Assembly (NCBI RefSeq): GCF_040365005.1
Contig: NZ_BAABWV010000004.1
Location: 1-64,000 of the forward strand
Direction of reading: 5' to 3'
Length of the DNA stretch: 64,000 nucleotides
From: Antarcticimicrobium sp040365005
GTDB taxonomy: Bacteria; Pseudomonadota; Alphaproteobacteria; Rhodobacterales; Rhodobacteraceae
Shown: positions 23,523 to 32,909 of the stretch, one piece after another
How the letters are laid out: each line of letters opens with the position of its first letter
How positions within the stretch are numbered: position 1 is the stretch's first letter
Program-made: the position numbers and the translations under genes
The notes under the pieces: generated by a model
Told to the model about the DNA's origin: nothing
The model's input: the letters and a program-made list of their open reading frames with translations, nothing else
The model's database searches: none

Positions 23523-24533
23523 GTGTCCGCGCGCCTGACAACCGCCACCGACCAGGGTGGGCTCGATCTTCCTTCCGAGGGACAGATCCTGGTGCTGCAT
23601 CCGCGCGCCGGGGCCGACCTGTCGGTGCTGCCGCGCGACCGGGCGGTGCTGGTGCAGCCGTTCCGCCCCGATCATGATTTCCTCGCCGCCAGCGGCTTTT
23701 CCAATGTCACATGGTCGGTGCCGCAGGCGCATCGTTTCGCCGCCGCGCTGGTCTGCCTGCCGCGGGCCAAGCCGCTGGCGCGGGCGCTGATCGCCCAGGC
23801 CGCCGCCCAGACCGACGGGGTGGTGATCGTCGACGGCGCCAAGACCGAGGGCGCGGACAGCCTGTTGCGGCAGGTCTCGCGGCGGGTGGCGCTCGATGGC
23901 TCGCTGTCCAAGGCGCATGGCCGCATCTTCTGGTTCCGCACCGACGTGGAAGGGTTCGACCGCGATGCCTTTTCCGACTGGGTCGCGCCCGAGACGCAGC
24001 GCGTCGACGATTTTGTCACCGCGCCCGGCGTGTTCTCGGCCGACGGGATCGACCCGGCGTCGCGGCTCCTGGCCGAGGCGCTGCCGGGGCACCTGGGGGC
24101 CCGTGTCGCCGACCTCGGCGCCGGCTGGGGCTATCTCTCGGCGCGGATTCTCAAGGACGACCGCCTCGAATCGCTGGACGTGGTCGAGGCCGACCGCGTC
24201 GCGCTCAACTGCGCGATGGAGAATGTCTCCGATCCGCGCGCGCGGTTTCACTGGGTCGATGCGGCGCTGTTCCGCACCACCCGCCCGCTTGACGCGGTGG
24301 TGAGCAACCCGCCCTTTCACACCGGCCGCGCCGCCGACCCTGCCCTTGGTCAGAGCTTCATCGAGGCTGCCGCGCGCCTGCTTGGCCCGCACGGGCATCT
24401 CTGGATGGTGGCGAACCGGCAACTGCCCTACGAGGCCGCGCTCGCGGCTGCCTTCTCCTCGGTCGAGGAGATCGGCGGCGATGCCCGGTTCAAGCTGCTG
24501 CGCGCCGCCAAGCCGCGCCGCCGGCCCGGCTGA
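23523..24533 (+). CDS. Class I SAM-dependent methyltransferase, RsmC-like
   Basis: A 336-residue protein of the RsmC/RlmG type: an N-terminal pseudo-methyltransferase half, then a catalytic half with motif I VADLGAGWGYLSARIL near residues 196-211 and motif IV VSNPPFH near 260. NPPF/Y is the signature of enzymes methylating exocyclic amino groups of bases, here likely guanine N2 in rRNA (16S G1207 in E. coli). The start is GTG at 23523 with GGGAAG upstream, 9 bp after clpS. The exact rRNA position is inferred from family, not proven. Confidence 0.87.
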   Translation: MSARLTTATDQGGLDLPSEGQILVLHPRAGADLSVLPRDRAVLVQPFRPDHDFLAASGFSNVTWSVPQAHRFAAALVCLPRAKPLARALIAQAAAQTDGVVIVDGAKTEGADSLLRQVSRRVALDGSLSKAHGRIFWFRTDVEGFDRDAFSDWVAPETQRVDDFVTAPGVFSADGIDPASRLLAEALPGHLGARVADLGAGWGYLSARILKDDRLESLDVVEADRVALNCAMENVSDPRARFHWVDAALFRTTRPLDAVVSNPPFHTGRAADPALGQSFIEAAARLLGPHGHLWMVANRQLPYEAALAAAFSSVEEIGGDARFKLLRAAKPRRRPG

Positions 24534-24584
24534 CCCCATCCCGCACGGCCATTCCGCACGGCCCATCCCGCCAGGAGAGATCCC

Positions 24585-25388
24585 ATGTCCTTTTCCATCG
24601 CCGGCAAGACCGCCATCGTCACCGGCGCCGCCAACGGCATCGGCCTCGCCATCGGGCGCCAGTTCGCCGAGAAAGGCGCCAACGTCATGTTCGCCGATAT
24701 CGACGAGGCCCGCCTCGTCGATGAGCTGGGCAGTCACGCCGAGGACAGCAACGTGCGCTATTTCGCCGGCGACCTGCGCGAACGGCTGACCATCGCCAAC
24801 CTGCTGTCGGCGACCATCGACGCCTTTGATGGGGTCGACGTGCTGGTCAACGGGGCGCGGCAGGTGATCCCCTCCGACCCGCTGGACCCCGAGGACGACT
24901 CGGTGATCGCGCTGCTGAACCAAAACGTGATGCCGGCGATGCGGCTGAGCCAGATGGTCGCCAAGCGGATGATCAAGCAGGCCGAGTCGCGCGAAGAAGG
25001 GGCCAGCGCCGGGGCCATCATCAACCTCAGCTCGATCGCCGCGCGCCGCACCCATCCCGACCTGATGGCCTATTCGGTCAGCTCGGCCGCACTCGACCAG
25101 CTCACCCGGTCGCTCGCCGTGGCGCTGGCGCCGCACCGCATCCGGGTCAACGCGGTGGCCATCGGTTCGGTGATGAGCGCCTCGCTCAAGTCCACCCTCA
25201 AGGAGAACCGCGAGTATCGCCAGGACATCGAGGACCACACGCCGCTGTCGCGCATCGCCGCCCCCAGCGAGTTGGCTGATACCGCGCAGTTCCTTGCCTC
25301 GGACGCCGCCGGGTTCATGACCGGCCAGATCCTGACGCTGGACGGCGGCCGCACCCTGCTTGACCCGGTGGCCGCGCCGGCGCACTGA
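24585..25388 (+). CDS. SDR family protein lacking the catalytic lysine
   Basis: A 267-residue classical short-chain dehydrogenase by fold: the cofactor motif TGAANGIG at residues 13-20, NNAG-equivalent VLVNGA near 87-92 and the catalytic serine region INLSS near 150. However the active-site YxxxK reads Y163-S-V-S-S167, so the lysine is replaced by serine (codon TCG), and NNAG is altered to VNGA. The tyrosine is kept. GGAGA lies 8 bp ahead of the ATG. Either a non-enzymatic Rossmann protein or an enzyme with altered chemistry. It follows the methyltransferase by 51 bp. Confidence 0.85.
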   Translation: MSFSIAGKTAIVTGAANGIGLAIGRQFAEKGANVMFADIDEARLVDELGSHAEDSNVRYFAGDLRERLTIANLLSATIDAFDGVDVLVNGARQVIPSDPLDPEDDSVIALLNQNVMPAMRLSQMVAKRMIKQAESREEGASAGAIINLSSIAARRTHPDLMAYSVSSAALDQLTRSLAVALAPHRIRVNAVAIGSVMSASLKSTLKENREYRQDIEDHTPLSRIAAPSELADTAQFLASDAAGFMTGQILTLDGGRTLLDPVAAPAH

Positions 25389-25401
25389 CCGCGAGCCCCA
25401 G

Positions 25402-25509
25402 GATCCCGGGTCAGGCCCGGGATGACAAACGGGGGGGCGGACCTGTCACCCCGGACTTGATCCGGGGTCGCCCAGACCGGAGAGATCCCGGGTACGGCCC
25501 GGGATGACA
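25402..25509. repeat. Cluster of three CCCGGG-type palindromic repeats
   Basis: Three short palindromes lie between the SDR gene and hemF: GATCCCGGG-tcagg-CCCGGGATGACA (25402-25427), TGTCACCCCGG-acttgat-CCGGGGTC (25444-25469) and GATCCCGGG-tacgg-CCCGGGATGACA (25484-25509). The same family occurs four times near 41.5 kb. Such units are typical of dispersed REP-like elements in alphaproteobacteria. Confidence 0.8.
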
Positions 25510-25608
25510 GCCCACCTGGACAAGGTCGCATTTCCGGCCAAAGGGGCTGGTCCCCGCCGCTAACCCGGTTAGATTGCCCGCCCAGAACCCCCAGCCGCGA
25601 GAGCCCAG

Positions 25609-26502
25609 ATGACCGCACCGCTCGACACCGAAAAAGCCACCGCCGCCGCCTGGTTCCGCGAATTGCGCGACCGTATCGTCGCCGCCTTCGAGGCGCTGGA
25701 GGACAGCCACGAAAGCGGCCCGTTTTCCGACGCCGCCCCCGGTCGCTTCGAGGTCACCGAGACCAAGCGCGCCTCGGACGACGGCTCGGACGCCGGCGGC
25801 GGGCTGATGAGCGTGATGCGCGGCGGCCGGGTGTTCGAGAAGGTCGGCGTCAACGTCTCGACCGTTCACGGCACGCTTGGCGAACGCGCCCAGGCCGCGA
25901 TGATGGCGCGCAAGGGGTTGCCGGGGATGGGTGACGACCCGCGCTTCTGGGCCTCGGGCATCTCACTCGTCGCGCATATGCGCAACCCGCATGTGCCAGC
26001 GGTGCACATGAACACCCGGATGTTCTGGACCCCGCACGCCTGGTGGTTCGGCGGCGGCTCCGACCTCAACCCCTGCATCGAGTACGATGAGGACACCGCC
26101 CATTTCCACGCCACCCAAAAGGCGCATCTCGACCCCCACGGGGCGGCGCATTACCCGCGGCTCAAGGACTGGGCGGACGAGTATTTCTATATCCCCCATC
26201 GCAAGCGGGCGCGCGGGGTGGGCGGCATCTTCATGGACGATTACTGCACCGGGGACTGGGCGGCCGATTTCGCCCTGACCCAGGACATCGGTCGCGCCTT
26301 CCTGCCCGCCTTCCTGCCGCTGGTGGAGAGACGCCGGGTGCAGGGCTTTTCCGAGGCGGACCGCGACACCCAGCTCATCCATCGCGGCCTCTATGCCGAG
26401 TACAACCTGGTCTATGACCGGGGCACCAAGTTCGGGCTGGAGACCGGCCATGACGCCAACGCCGTGCTGATGAGCCTGCCGCCGCTGGCCAAGTGGCCGT
26501 GA
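25609..26502 (+). CDS. hemF: Oxygen-dependent coproporphyrinogen III oxidase
   Basis: HemF decarboxylates coproporphyrinogen III to protoporphyrinogen IX using O2. The 297-residue protein is full length and holds the family signatures RMFWTPHAWWFGGGSDLNP (residues about 134-152), HATQKAHLDPHG, GVGGIFMDDY, RGLYAEYNLVYDRGTKFGLETG and the terminal MSLPPLAKW. It is cytosolic and needs oxygen, complementing the O2-independent HemN expected elsewhere. It is convergent with the RND permease gene (31 bp apart), with the palindromic repeat cluster in its upstream region. Confidence 0.97.
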   Translation: MTAPLDTEKATAAAWFRELRDRIVAAFEALEDSHESGPFSDAAPGRFEVTETKRASDDGSDAGGGLMSVMRGGRVFEKVGVNVSTVHGTLGERAQAAMMARKGLPGMGDDPRFWASGISLVAHMRNPHVPAVHMNTRMFWTPHAWWFGGGSDLNPCIEYDEDTAHFHATQKAHLDPHGAAHYPRLKDWADEYFYIPHRKRARGVGGIFMDDYCTGDWAADFALTQDIGRAFLPAFLPLVERRRVQGFSEADRDTQLIHRGLYAEYNLVYDRGTKFGLETGHDANAVLMSLPPLAKWP

Positions 26503-26533
26503 GGGGCAGGCCGGGGGCGCGCGCCGGCAACGC

Positions 26534-29500
26534 TCACGCGGCGCCGGTGTCCTCGGCGCGGAACTTGCCGATCCAGCGGCGCAGCGAGAAGATGTCGAAG
26601 TAGATCGCCAGCAGCGACGGGAACACCAGCACCACCAGAATCATCGAGGCCAGCAGGCCGAAGGCCACCGAGACCACCAGCGGCACCATCGTCTGGACCT
26701 GCGGCGAACTGTCGAACATGATCGGCACCAGCCCGGCGAAGGTGGTCGAACTGGACAGCAGGATCGGGCGGAACCGGTCGCGCACCGCGTTGAGCGCGGC
26801 GGCGATGTAATCGTCGCCCTGCAGGTGGGTCTGGAAGAAGGTCAGGAACAGGATCGCGTTGTTGACCACGATCCCCGACAGCGAGGCAAAGCCGATCATC
26901 GAGGGCATCGACATGTCCAGCCCCAGCGCAAGGTGGCCCAGCACCGTGCCGATCAGCGCGAAGGGAATCGACAGCATCACCACGATCGGCAGGCTGTAGG
27001 AGCGGAACTGGAACGCCAGCACCAGGTAAACGCCGACCAGCCCCAGCAGCAGCGACCGCATCATCGAGACCTGCGATTTCTGCTGTTCCTCGGTGGCGCC
27101 GCCGATCTGGACGGTGACACCGGGAAAGTCGCGCATGATCTGCGGCGCCAGTTCGTCCAGCGCCACGGCGGAGATTCGTGACGAGGTGGTGGCGGCGCGG
27201 TCGATCTGGCCCTCGATCCGGGCCGAGATCCGGCCGTTCTTGCGGGTCAGCGCCGGGAAGCTGGCGCTGTAGGTGAAATCGGCCACCCCGGACAGGGCCA
27301 CCTGCGCGCCGTCCGGCAGGGTGATCGGGAAAACCTCGAGCGCGCTGAGGCTGGGGATGCTGTCGGCCAGTTGCACGCGCACGCTCATGTTGGAGGGGCC
27401 GGCGCGGAAACTGTCGACCTCCTCGCCGGAAAAGGCATTGCGCAGTTGCGCGGCCAGATCCTGCGGGGTGAGCCCGACGGCATAGCCGGCGGGGGTCAGT
27501 GTCATCTGAACCTCGCGCCGGCCGCCCTGCAGGTCGAGATAGGCCTCGGTCACGTCGGCGCGGGCGACCAGCGCCAGCAGCATCCGGTTCGCCGCCGCCT
27601 CGAGCGTGTCGAGGTCGTGCGACAGCAGTTCGACATCCAGATCGGAGCCGCCCGGGCCTCGTTCGGCCTGGGAAAAGCTGCCCTGCACCAGGTCGGGGAT
27701 CGGCCCGGTCTCCTGCCGCCAGAGCGCCAGGACGCTGTCGGCCTCGACGTTGCGCACGGCGCTTTCCAGCAGGTCGACGGTGACCGTCGCGGTGTGCGAG
27801 CCGTTGGCGGTGACATCGCTGTTGACCGCGTATTGCACCAGCACGCGCTGGACCAGCGGCGCGGCGCCCTTGGTGCCCGGGGTCAGTTGCGCATCGACCC
27901 GGTCGAGCGCGGCGAGGATGCGGCCGACCTCGGCCACGGTGCGGCTGCGGTCGATGCCGGGGGTGAGCGCGATGCGGGCTATGACCGTGTCGCTCTCGGT
28001 GGCGGGAAAGCCGATCACCTTGACCGCGCCCGAGGCGATCAGCCCGACGGTGAGGATCAGCGCCGCGATCACCGTGCCGAAGGTGAGGTAGCGCACCTTG
28101 ACCAGCCGCGCCGCCGTGGGCAGCAGCACCCGGTCCTTGAACCGTTCCAGCACGCGGGTGGCGCGGCGTTCCACTGGCGCAGCCTCGTCCCGGCCGCCGT
28201 GGCTGAGGTGATGCGGCAGGATCAGGAACCCCTCGACCAGCGACAGCGTCAGGGTCAGCAGCAGCACCATCGGGATGAACTTGAGGATCTGGCCGAAATC
28301 GCCGGTGATGAACATCAGCGGGCCGAAGACGCAGGCGGTGGTCAGGAAGGACGAGACGACGCCCGGCATCACCTCGGCCGCGCCGCGCGCGGCGGCCTCG
28401 AGCCGGCCGACCTTGCCGCGCCACTTGTCGATGTTCTCGGCGATGACGATGGAATCGTCCATGATGATGCCCACCGCCATCAGCAGGGCGACAAGGGTGA
28501 TCATGTTGATGGTGATGCCCAGCACGCTCATCAGGAACAGCCCGCCGAGGAAAGACACCGGCAGCGAGGCCGAGATCCACAGCGATTCGCGCATCGAGAA
28601 GAACAGCCACATGGTGCCGAAGACCAGCACCAGCCCCATGGCGATGTTCTGCAGGATCAGCGTCAGCCGTTCCTGCACCACCTCGGTCAGGTTGTTGATC
28701 ACGGTCAGGCGGAACGGATCGGGCAGGCGCGCCTGTTCGCTGGTCAGAACGGCATCGACCGCCGAGAACACACGGATGCTGTCGTCGTCCTTGGATTTGT
28801 AGATGGCGATGATCGCGGCCTGGTCGCCGTCGATGTAGGATTGCAGGTTCTCGTCGCTGTCCACCAGGGTGACCCCGGCCAGGTCGCCGAGCCGCACCAC
28901 GCCGCCCTGTCGGGTCTGCAGCACGATCAGGTCCTCGAGCTCGGTCACGCTGCGGCGCACGTCGGTATAGCGCAGCACGAAGCTGGTCTCGCCGATCTCG
29001 ACGTCGCCGAGGGGCTGGCGCAGGCTGCGCGCCTGGATCGCGTTGAGCACGTCGCTGGCCGACAGCCCGTAGCGGCGCAGCGCCTGCGGATCGAAGTTGA
29101 CGCGCAATTCGCGGTCGGAGATGCCGGTGACCTGGGCATCGGCCACCCCGTCGAGGGCCTGCAGCTGGTCGGCGAGACCGTCGGTGTATTCGAGCAGCCC
29201 CTGCTTGCCCGAGATGCCCGAGACCGCGACCAGCGCGACCAGTTCGGTCTGGCCCTGGATCTCGACGGTGGGGGTCTCGGCGGCGGTGGGGAAATCGGTG
29301 ACGCCCGAGACCGCCGAGAACACGTCGTTGAAGAACTGGATGATGTCGCCGCCCTCGTCCAGCTCGGCGGTGGCGCTGGCGCGGCCGTCGAGCGAGACGC
29401 AGTCGAACTCGGCCAGCCCGGTGAGGCCGGTGACCGCATCTTCCAGCGGGACACAGATCTCTTCATCCACATCGCGGGCCGAGGCGCCGGGATAGACCAC

Positions 29501-29638
29501 GCCGATGCTGACCGTGTCGGCAGAGAACTCGGGGAAGGTCTCGCGCTCGATGTTCAGTACCACGGCGATGCCGAGGATGCAGACCAGCGCCATCAGCAGG
29601 TTGGCGGCGACCGGGTGGCGGACGAAGTAGCCGATCAT
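26534..29638 (-). CDS. RND efflux transporter, inner-membrane permease
   Basis: A 1034-residue permease of the AcrB/hydrophobe-amphiphile efflux class with twelve transmembrane helices and two large periplasmic loops. The proton-relay pair DD is present near residue 392 (GIIMDDSIVIAENI in TM4). The N-terminus MIGYFVRHPVAANLLMAL is TM1. Start ATG 29638 lies one base after the adaptor stop; seven extra codons upstream would overlap that gene. It works with the adjacent adaptor and an outer-membrane TolC-type channel that is not in the window. The substrate is unknown; no regulator is adjacent. Confidence 0.95.
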   Translation of the reverse strand: MIGYFVRHPVAANLLMALVCILGIAVVLNIERETFPEFSADTVSIGVVYPGASARDVDEEICVPLEDAVTGLTGLAEFDCVSLDGRASATAELDEGGDIIQFFNDVFSAVSGVTDFPTAAETPTVEIQGQTELVALVAVSGISGKQGLLEYTDGLADQLQALDGVADAQVTGISDRELRVNFDPQALRRYGLSASDVLNAIQARSLRQPLGDVEIGETSFVLRYTDVRRSVTELEDLIVLQTRQGGVVRLGDLAGVTLVDSDENLQSYIDGDQAAIIAIYKSKDDDSIRVFSAVDAVLTSEQARLPDPFRLTVINNLTEVVQERLTLILQNIAMGLVLVFGTMWLFFSMRESLWISASLPVSFLGGLFLMSVLGITINMITLVALLMAVGIIMDDSIVIAENIDKWRGKVGRLEAAARGAAEVMPGVVSSFLTTACVFGPLMFITGDFGQILKFIPMVLLLTLTLSLVEGFLILPHHLSHGGRDEAAPVERRATRVLERFKDRVLLPTAARLVKVRYLTFGTVIAALILTVGLIASGAVKVIGFPATESDTVIARIALTPGIDRSRTVAEVGRILAALDRVDAQLTPGTKGAAPLVQRVLVQYAVNSDVTANGSHTATVTVDLLESAVRNVEADSVLALWRQETGPIPDLVQGSFSQAERGPGGSDLDVELLSHDLDTLEAAANRMLLALVARADVTEAYLDLQGGRREVQMTLTPAGYAVGLTPQDLAAQLRNAFSGEEVDSFRAGPSNMSVRVQLADSIPSLSALEVFPITLPDGAQVALSGVADFTYSASFPALTRKNGRISARIEGQIDRAATTSSRISAVALDELAPQIMRDFPGVTVQIGGATEEQQKSQVSMMRSLLLGLVGVYLVLAFQFRSYSLPIVVMLSIPFALIGTVLGHLALGLDMSMPSMIGFASLSGIVVNNAILFLTFFQTHLQGDDYIAAALNAVRDRFRPILLSSSTTFAGLVPIMFDSSPQVQTMVPLVVSVAFGLLASMILVVLVFPSLLAIYFDIFSLRRWIGKFRAEDTGAA

Positions 29639-29639
29639 C

Positions 29640-30980
29640 TCAGTCGTCCCCGCCGGCACTCACCGGGACCAGCCGGATGCCGGGGATCGAGGGCGAAGGC
29701 ACGCTGAGCACGAGGGTTTCGCCCCCCGAGAGGCCGTCGGTGACCAGCACGTCGGCGCCCAGAGCCGGGCCGATGGTGACCGGCCGGAGCTCAAGCCGCT
29801 GATCGGCGTCGGAAAGATAGACGAAGGCGGCGCCGTCATCGTCGAGGTGCAGCGCGGTGCGGGGCACGGTGATGGCGTCCGGGAGCGGCGGGGCGATCAG
29901 CGTCACGGTGACGAAGCTGCCGGGGTTGAGCGGCGGGCGGCCGCTGGCGCCGTTGGCGATATAGGGGTCGTCGACCTGCACCACCACGCCGATGGTTCCG
30001 GTTTCGCTGTCGACGGTGCCGCGCAGGCGCAGGATGCGGGCGTCGTAGCGAGCGGTGATCCCGGCCACGTCGAGCGACACCACGGCGGTGATGCCCCGGT
30101 CCTCCATCAGGGTGCCCAGGCGGCTGGTGTCGACCAGCGCGCCCTCGGGCAGTTGCCCGCCCACCGACGCCAGCGCCAGGTTGCGAAAGGCGCGCGGCGC
30201 GATCTCGGCGGTGATCTCGGCGGCGGCGGCGCTGTCGAGGGTGAGCAGCACCTCGCCTGTGCGAATGAACTGGTCGCCCTCGACGTTCAGCTCGTTCACC
30301 CGGCCCCAGAACGGCGCGGCGATGGTGGTCTTGGACAGGGCGCGCTCGGCCTCGGCCAGCTCGGCCTTGCGGACCGCCAGCGTCGCCTCGGCCGAGGCGC
30401 GCTGTGCCGGGTAGAGCGCCAGCGTGTTGGTCGCGTTGGTGAGCGCGTTCTGCTGGGCGAAAAGCACCTTTTCGGCGGTGTTGAGGGCCGACTGGGTGCT
30501 GGCGCCGCTGTCGACCAGCGATTGCACGCGGTCATATTCGGTCTGCGCCACCTCAAGGGTGCGCTGTTCGATCTCGAGGCTGCGCCGTGTGTTGGCCTCC
30601 TTGCGGTCGATCTCGGCCAGGGCGGCCTCGGCGGCAGCGATATTGGCCTCGGTCTTTTGCACCGTGAGGTCGTAATCGGTGCGGTCGACCTCGACCAGGA
30701 CGGTGCCGGCCTCGACGAAGCTGCCCTCGGCCAGCCCCTCGGCAAGACCGGAAATCCGCCCCTCGACCTCGGAGACCGCGCTCCAGCGGTGCGCCGGTTC
30801 GACCCGGCCATAGCCCTCGGCGCTGGGGGCGATGGCGGCGGGCGTGATCTCCATCACCCGCACGGCGACGGTGGCCTCGGGTTCGGCGGCGGCGGGCGGC
30901 TGGCCCTGCCGGGTCATCCAGACGAAGCCGAGCACGCCGATGGCCAGCGGCGGCAGGATCAGAAGGGGACGCAGGTTCAT
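29640..30980 (-). CDS. RND efflux periplasmic adaptor (HlyD/MFP family)
   Basis: A 446-residue membrane-fusion protein. An N-terminal anchor (LRPLLILPPLAIGVLGFVWM) is followed by a biotinyl-lipoyl half (VSEVEGRISGLAEGLAEGSFVEAGTVLVEVDRTDY), a long coiled-coil hairpin (residues about 110-230, rich in A/E/K/R heptads) and the beta-barrel and membrane-proximal domains. The start ATG 30980 is favoured because GGGAGA precedes it; an in-frame ATG 13 codons upstream has no such signal. It links the permease to the outer-membrane channel. Confidence 0.92.
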   Translation of the reverse strand: MNLRPLLILPPLAIGVLGFVWMTRQGQPPAAAEPEATVAVRVMEITPAAIAPSAEGYGRVEPAHRWSAVSEVEGRISGLAEGLAEGSFVEAGTVLVEVDRTDYDLTVQKTEANIAAAEAALAEIDRKEANTRRSLEIEQRTLEVAQTEYDRVQSLVDSGASTQSALNTAEKVLFAQQNALTNATNTLALYPAQRASAEATLAVRKAELAEAERALSKTTIAAPFWGRVNELNVEGDQFIRTGEVLLTLDSAAAAEITAEIAPRAFRNLALASVGGQLPEGALVDTSRLGTLMEDRGITAVVSLDVAGITARYDARILRLRGTVDSETGTIGVVVQVDDPYIANGASGRPPLNPGSFVTVTLIAPPLPDAITVPRTALHLDDDGAAFVYLSDADQRLELRPVTIGPALGADVLVTDGLSGGETLVLSVPSPSIPGIRLVPVSAGGDD

Positions 30981-31083
30981 CAAGGCTCTCCCGCCGGGAC
31001 CGGAAACGGGCCGGGACATATCCCGGCATTGTTTTCCTATAGCCCAGCTATCCCTATGGAAGAAAGCGTGGCCTGCGTCGCGG

Positions 31084-32061
31084 TCAGAATGTCACGGGCT
31101 GGCCGCGCCCCTCGGCCCGGGCCCGGGTCAGCACATGCTGCGCCGCCGCCAGGTCCTGGGCCGCCACGCCGAGCGAGCGATAGAGGGTGATCTGCTCGTC
31201 GCTTGCGCGCCCGGCGATGTCGCCGGACAGAAGCGCGCCGATCTCGCCCTTGAGGTCGGACTCGGCAAGGGTGCCGGCGGCGATCATCTCGACGATCTCG
31301 CCGGCCTGCGCCAGTGTCGAGGGCAGGTAGTCGACCCAGATCGCGGCGCGGCTGACCATGCGATCATCGACCTCGCGCATGGAGGGGATCGAGGAGCCGA
31401 CCACGTTGACATGGGCGCCCGGCTTCACCCAGTCGCCCGAGACGATGGGGGTGGGCGCGGCGGTGACGGTGCAGATGATGTCGGCGCCCGACACGGCGGC
31501 GCGCAGGTCGGTGCCGCTGGAGAACGCCACGTCGGGGTAATCGGCAGCGGCGGCAGCGGCGAAAGCAGCCGCCTTTTCGGCAGACCGCCCGGCTACGGCG
31601 ACGCGCTTGATCGGGCGCACCGCCATCATCGCGGTCAGGTGATACTCGGCCTGTTCGCCATAGCCGATCAGCGCCAGGCTCTCGGCCTCGTCGCGGGCCA
31701 GCGCGCGGGTGGCCACGGCGCTGGCCGCGGCGGTGCGGATGGCGGTCAGCAGGCTGGCGTCCATCATCGCCACGGCGCCGCCGGTTTCGGCCTCGAACAG
31801 CACGATGGCGCCGCGATGCGAGGACAGGCCCCGCGCCGGGTTGTCGGGAAACAGGCTGATCAGCTTGACGCCGAAACAGGCCGGGTCGGCGATGGCGCCG
31901 GGCATCACGCCCATCCGGTTGTCGCCACCCACCGGCACCACCGAGCGCAGCGGCAGTTGCGCGGTCCGCTCGGACACGCCCTTCATCACGCGGGCGACCA
32001 CCTCGATCGCCTCGGTCATCGGCAGCAGGGTCGCCACGTCGTCATGGGTCAGGACGATCAT
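31084..32061 (-). CDS. Ornithine cyclodeaminase / mu-crystallin family dehydrogenase (DauB-type)
   Basis: A 325-residue NAD(P)-binding protein of the OCD/mu-crystallin family. The substrate lysine K66 lies in FGVKLISLFPDN, the family stretch MDASLLTAIRTAAASAVATRALA spans 100-122, and the nucleotide loop is GYGEQ (133-137). Family members include ornithine cyclodeaminase, alanine dehydrogenase, ketimine reductase and the anabolic L-arginine dehydrogenase DauB of Pseudomonas. Its operon also encodes a DauA-like D-amino-acid dehydrogenase, so a reductive amination of a 2-keto acid to an L-amino acid is a reasonable inference. It is the last gene and overlaps the hydrolase by 4 bp. Confidence 0.85.
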   Translation of the reverse strand: MIVLTHDDVATLLPMTEAIEVVARVMKGVSERTAQLPLRSVVPVGGDNRMGVMPGAIADPACFGVKLISLFPDNPARGLSSHRGAIVLFEAETGGAVAMMDASLLTAIRTAAASAVATRALARDEAESLALIGYGEQAEYHLTAMMAVRPIKRVAVAGRSAEKAAAFAAAAAADYPDVAFSSGTDLRAAVSGADIICTVTAAPTPIVSGDWVKPGAHVNVVGSSIPSMREVDDRMVSRAAIWVDYLPSTLAQAGEIVEMIAAGTLAESDLKGEIGALLSGDIAGRASDEQITLYRSLGVAAQDLAAAQHVLTRARAEGRGQPVTF

Positions 32062-32909
32062 AGCACGCGCTCCGTCTCGCCGCCCCAGTCGGGTCCGGTG
32101 ACGGTCAGGCCCATCGCCTGTTCCAGCAGGGCGGTATAGGCCTCGGGGCGCGCGATATAGGGGAAATGCCCGCCCCAGGTGAAGCGATAGGCGACGTCGG
32201 GCTGGACCCGGGCGCGGACGGCGGCGCGCATCTCGGGCGGGATCAGCGGATCGTCATCGGCCTCGATGGTGAACATCCGGTCCTGCGGCAGCGCGAGATC
32301 GGGCAACCCCGGCGCGGTTTTCAGCGCCTTGAGCCGCATACGCAGTTCGGCCTCGGGGATGCGGCCATCGACCTCGCCCATCAGCAGTTCGACAAGGTCG
32401 GCCTGGTCCGGGTGCGCCTTGGCCCATTGGCCCAGCCCCTGGCCGAAGCCCGCGCGCAGGTCGGCGATGGGGGCGGCGTCGAGATCGAGCGCATAGGGCA
32501 TCTTGTCGGTGATGCCAGCGACCGAATGCAGGGTGTTGGCGGCGAACAGCCGGTCGACGCGGGTGGGATGCGCGGCGGCGAAATACTGGGCCAGGTAGCC
32601 GCCCAGCGAAGAGCCGAGCAACGCGGCGCCTTGCAGCCCCAGGTGACCCATCAGCGCGGCGAGATCGTCGGCCCAGTCCTCGATGCCGCCGGTTTCGGGG
32701 TAGGTCACGGCGACGACGCGCAGCCGGTCCGACAGCGCCGCGATCTGCTGCCAGAAGACGTCGCCGCGCCCCAGCGTGCCCGGGATCAGCACCAGCGCGG
32801 GGCCCTGCCCGGCTTCGACATAGCCCCAGGTGCGCCCGTTCAGGACCAGGCGGCGTTCGGGGAATTGCGCGGCGAAAGCGTCACGCGCGGCGATCAGGGG
32901 GTTGCTCAT
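32058..32909 (-). CDS. Alpha/beta hydrolase
   Basis: A 283-residue alpha/beta hydrolase. The nucleophile elbow is G99-S-S101-L-G (ALLGSSLGGYLAQYF), the acid is likely in FTIEADDDPLIP (around 213-224) and the histidine in WGGHFPYIARPE near residue 255. The early LIPGTLGRGDVFWQQ gives the oxyanion loop. There is no signal peptide, so it is cytosolic. Its ATG/stop overlaps with both neighbours (ATGA at 32906-32909 and 32058-32061) place it firmly in the transporter operon, where it may open an amide, ester or lactone in the imported compound. Confidence 0.85.
   Translation of the reverse strand: MSNPLIAARDAFAAQFPERRLVLNGRTWGYVEAGQGPALVLIPGTLGRGDVFWQQIAALSDRLRVVAVTYPETGGIEDWADDLAALMGHLGLQGAALLGSSLGGYLAQYFAAAHPTRVDRLFAANTLHSVAGITDKMPYALDLDAAPIADLRAGFGQGLGQWAKAHPDQADLVELLMGEVDGRIPEAELRMRLKALKTAPGLPDLALPQDRMFTIEADDDPLIPPEMRAAVRARVQPDVAYRFTWGGHFPYIARPEAYTALLEQAMGLTVTGPDWGGETERVL

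Noticed and set aside
23178..25385. A 735-codon minus-strand frame over clpS, the methyltransferase and the SDR
   Set aside because: All three plus-strand genes carry clear family motifs. The antisense product is low-complexity with no recognisable fold.
27371..29707. A 778-codon plus-strand frame over the RND permease
   Set aside because: It is the shadow of a long GC-rich gene: rich in histidine, glutamine and arginine, no domains, and the opposite strand has a complete RND permease with conserved helices and DD pair.
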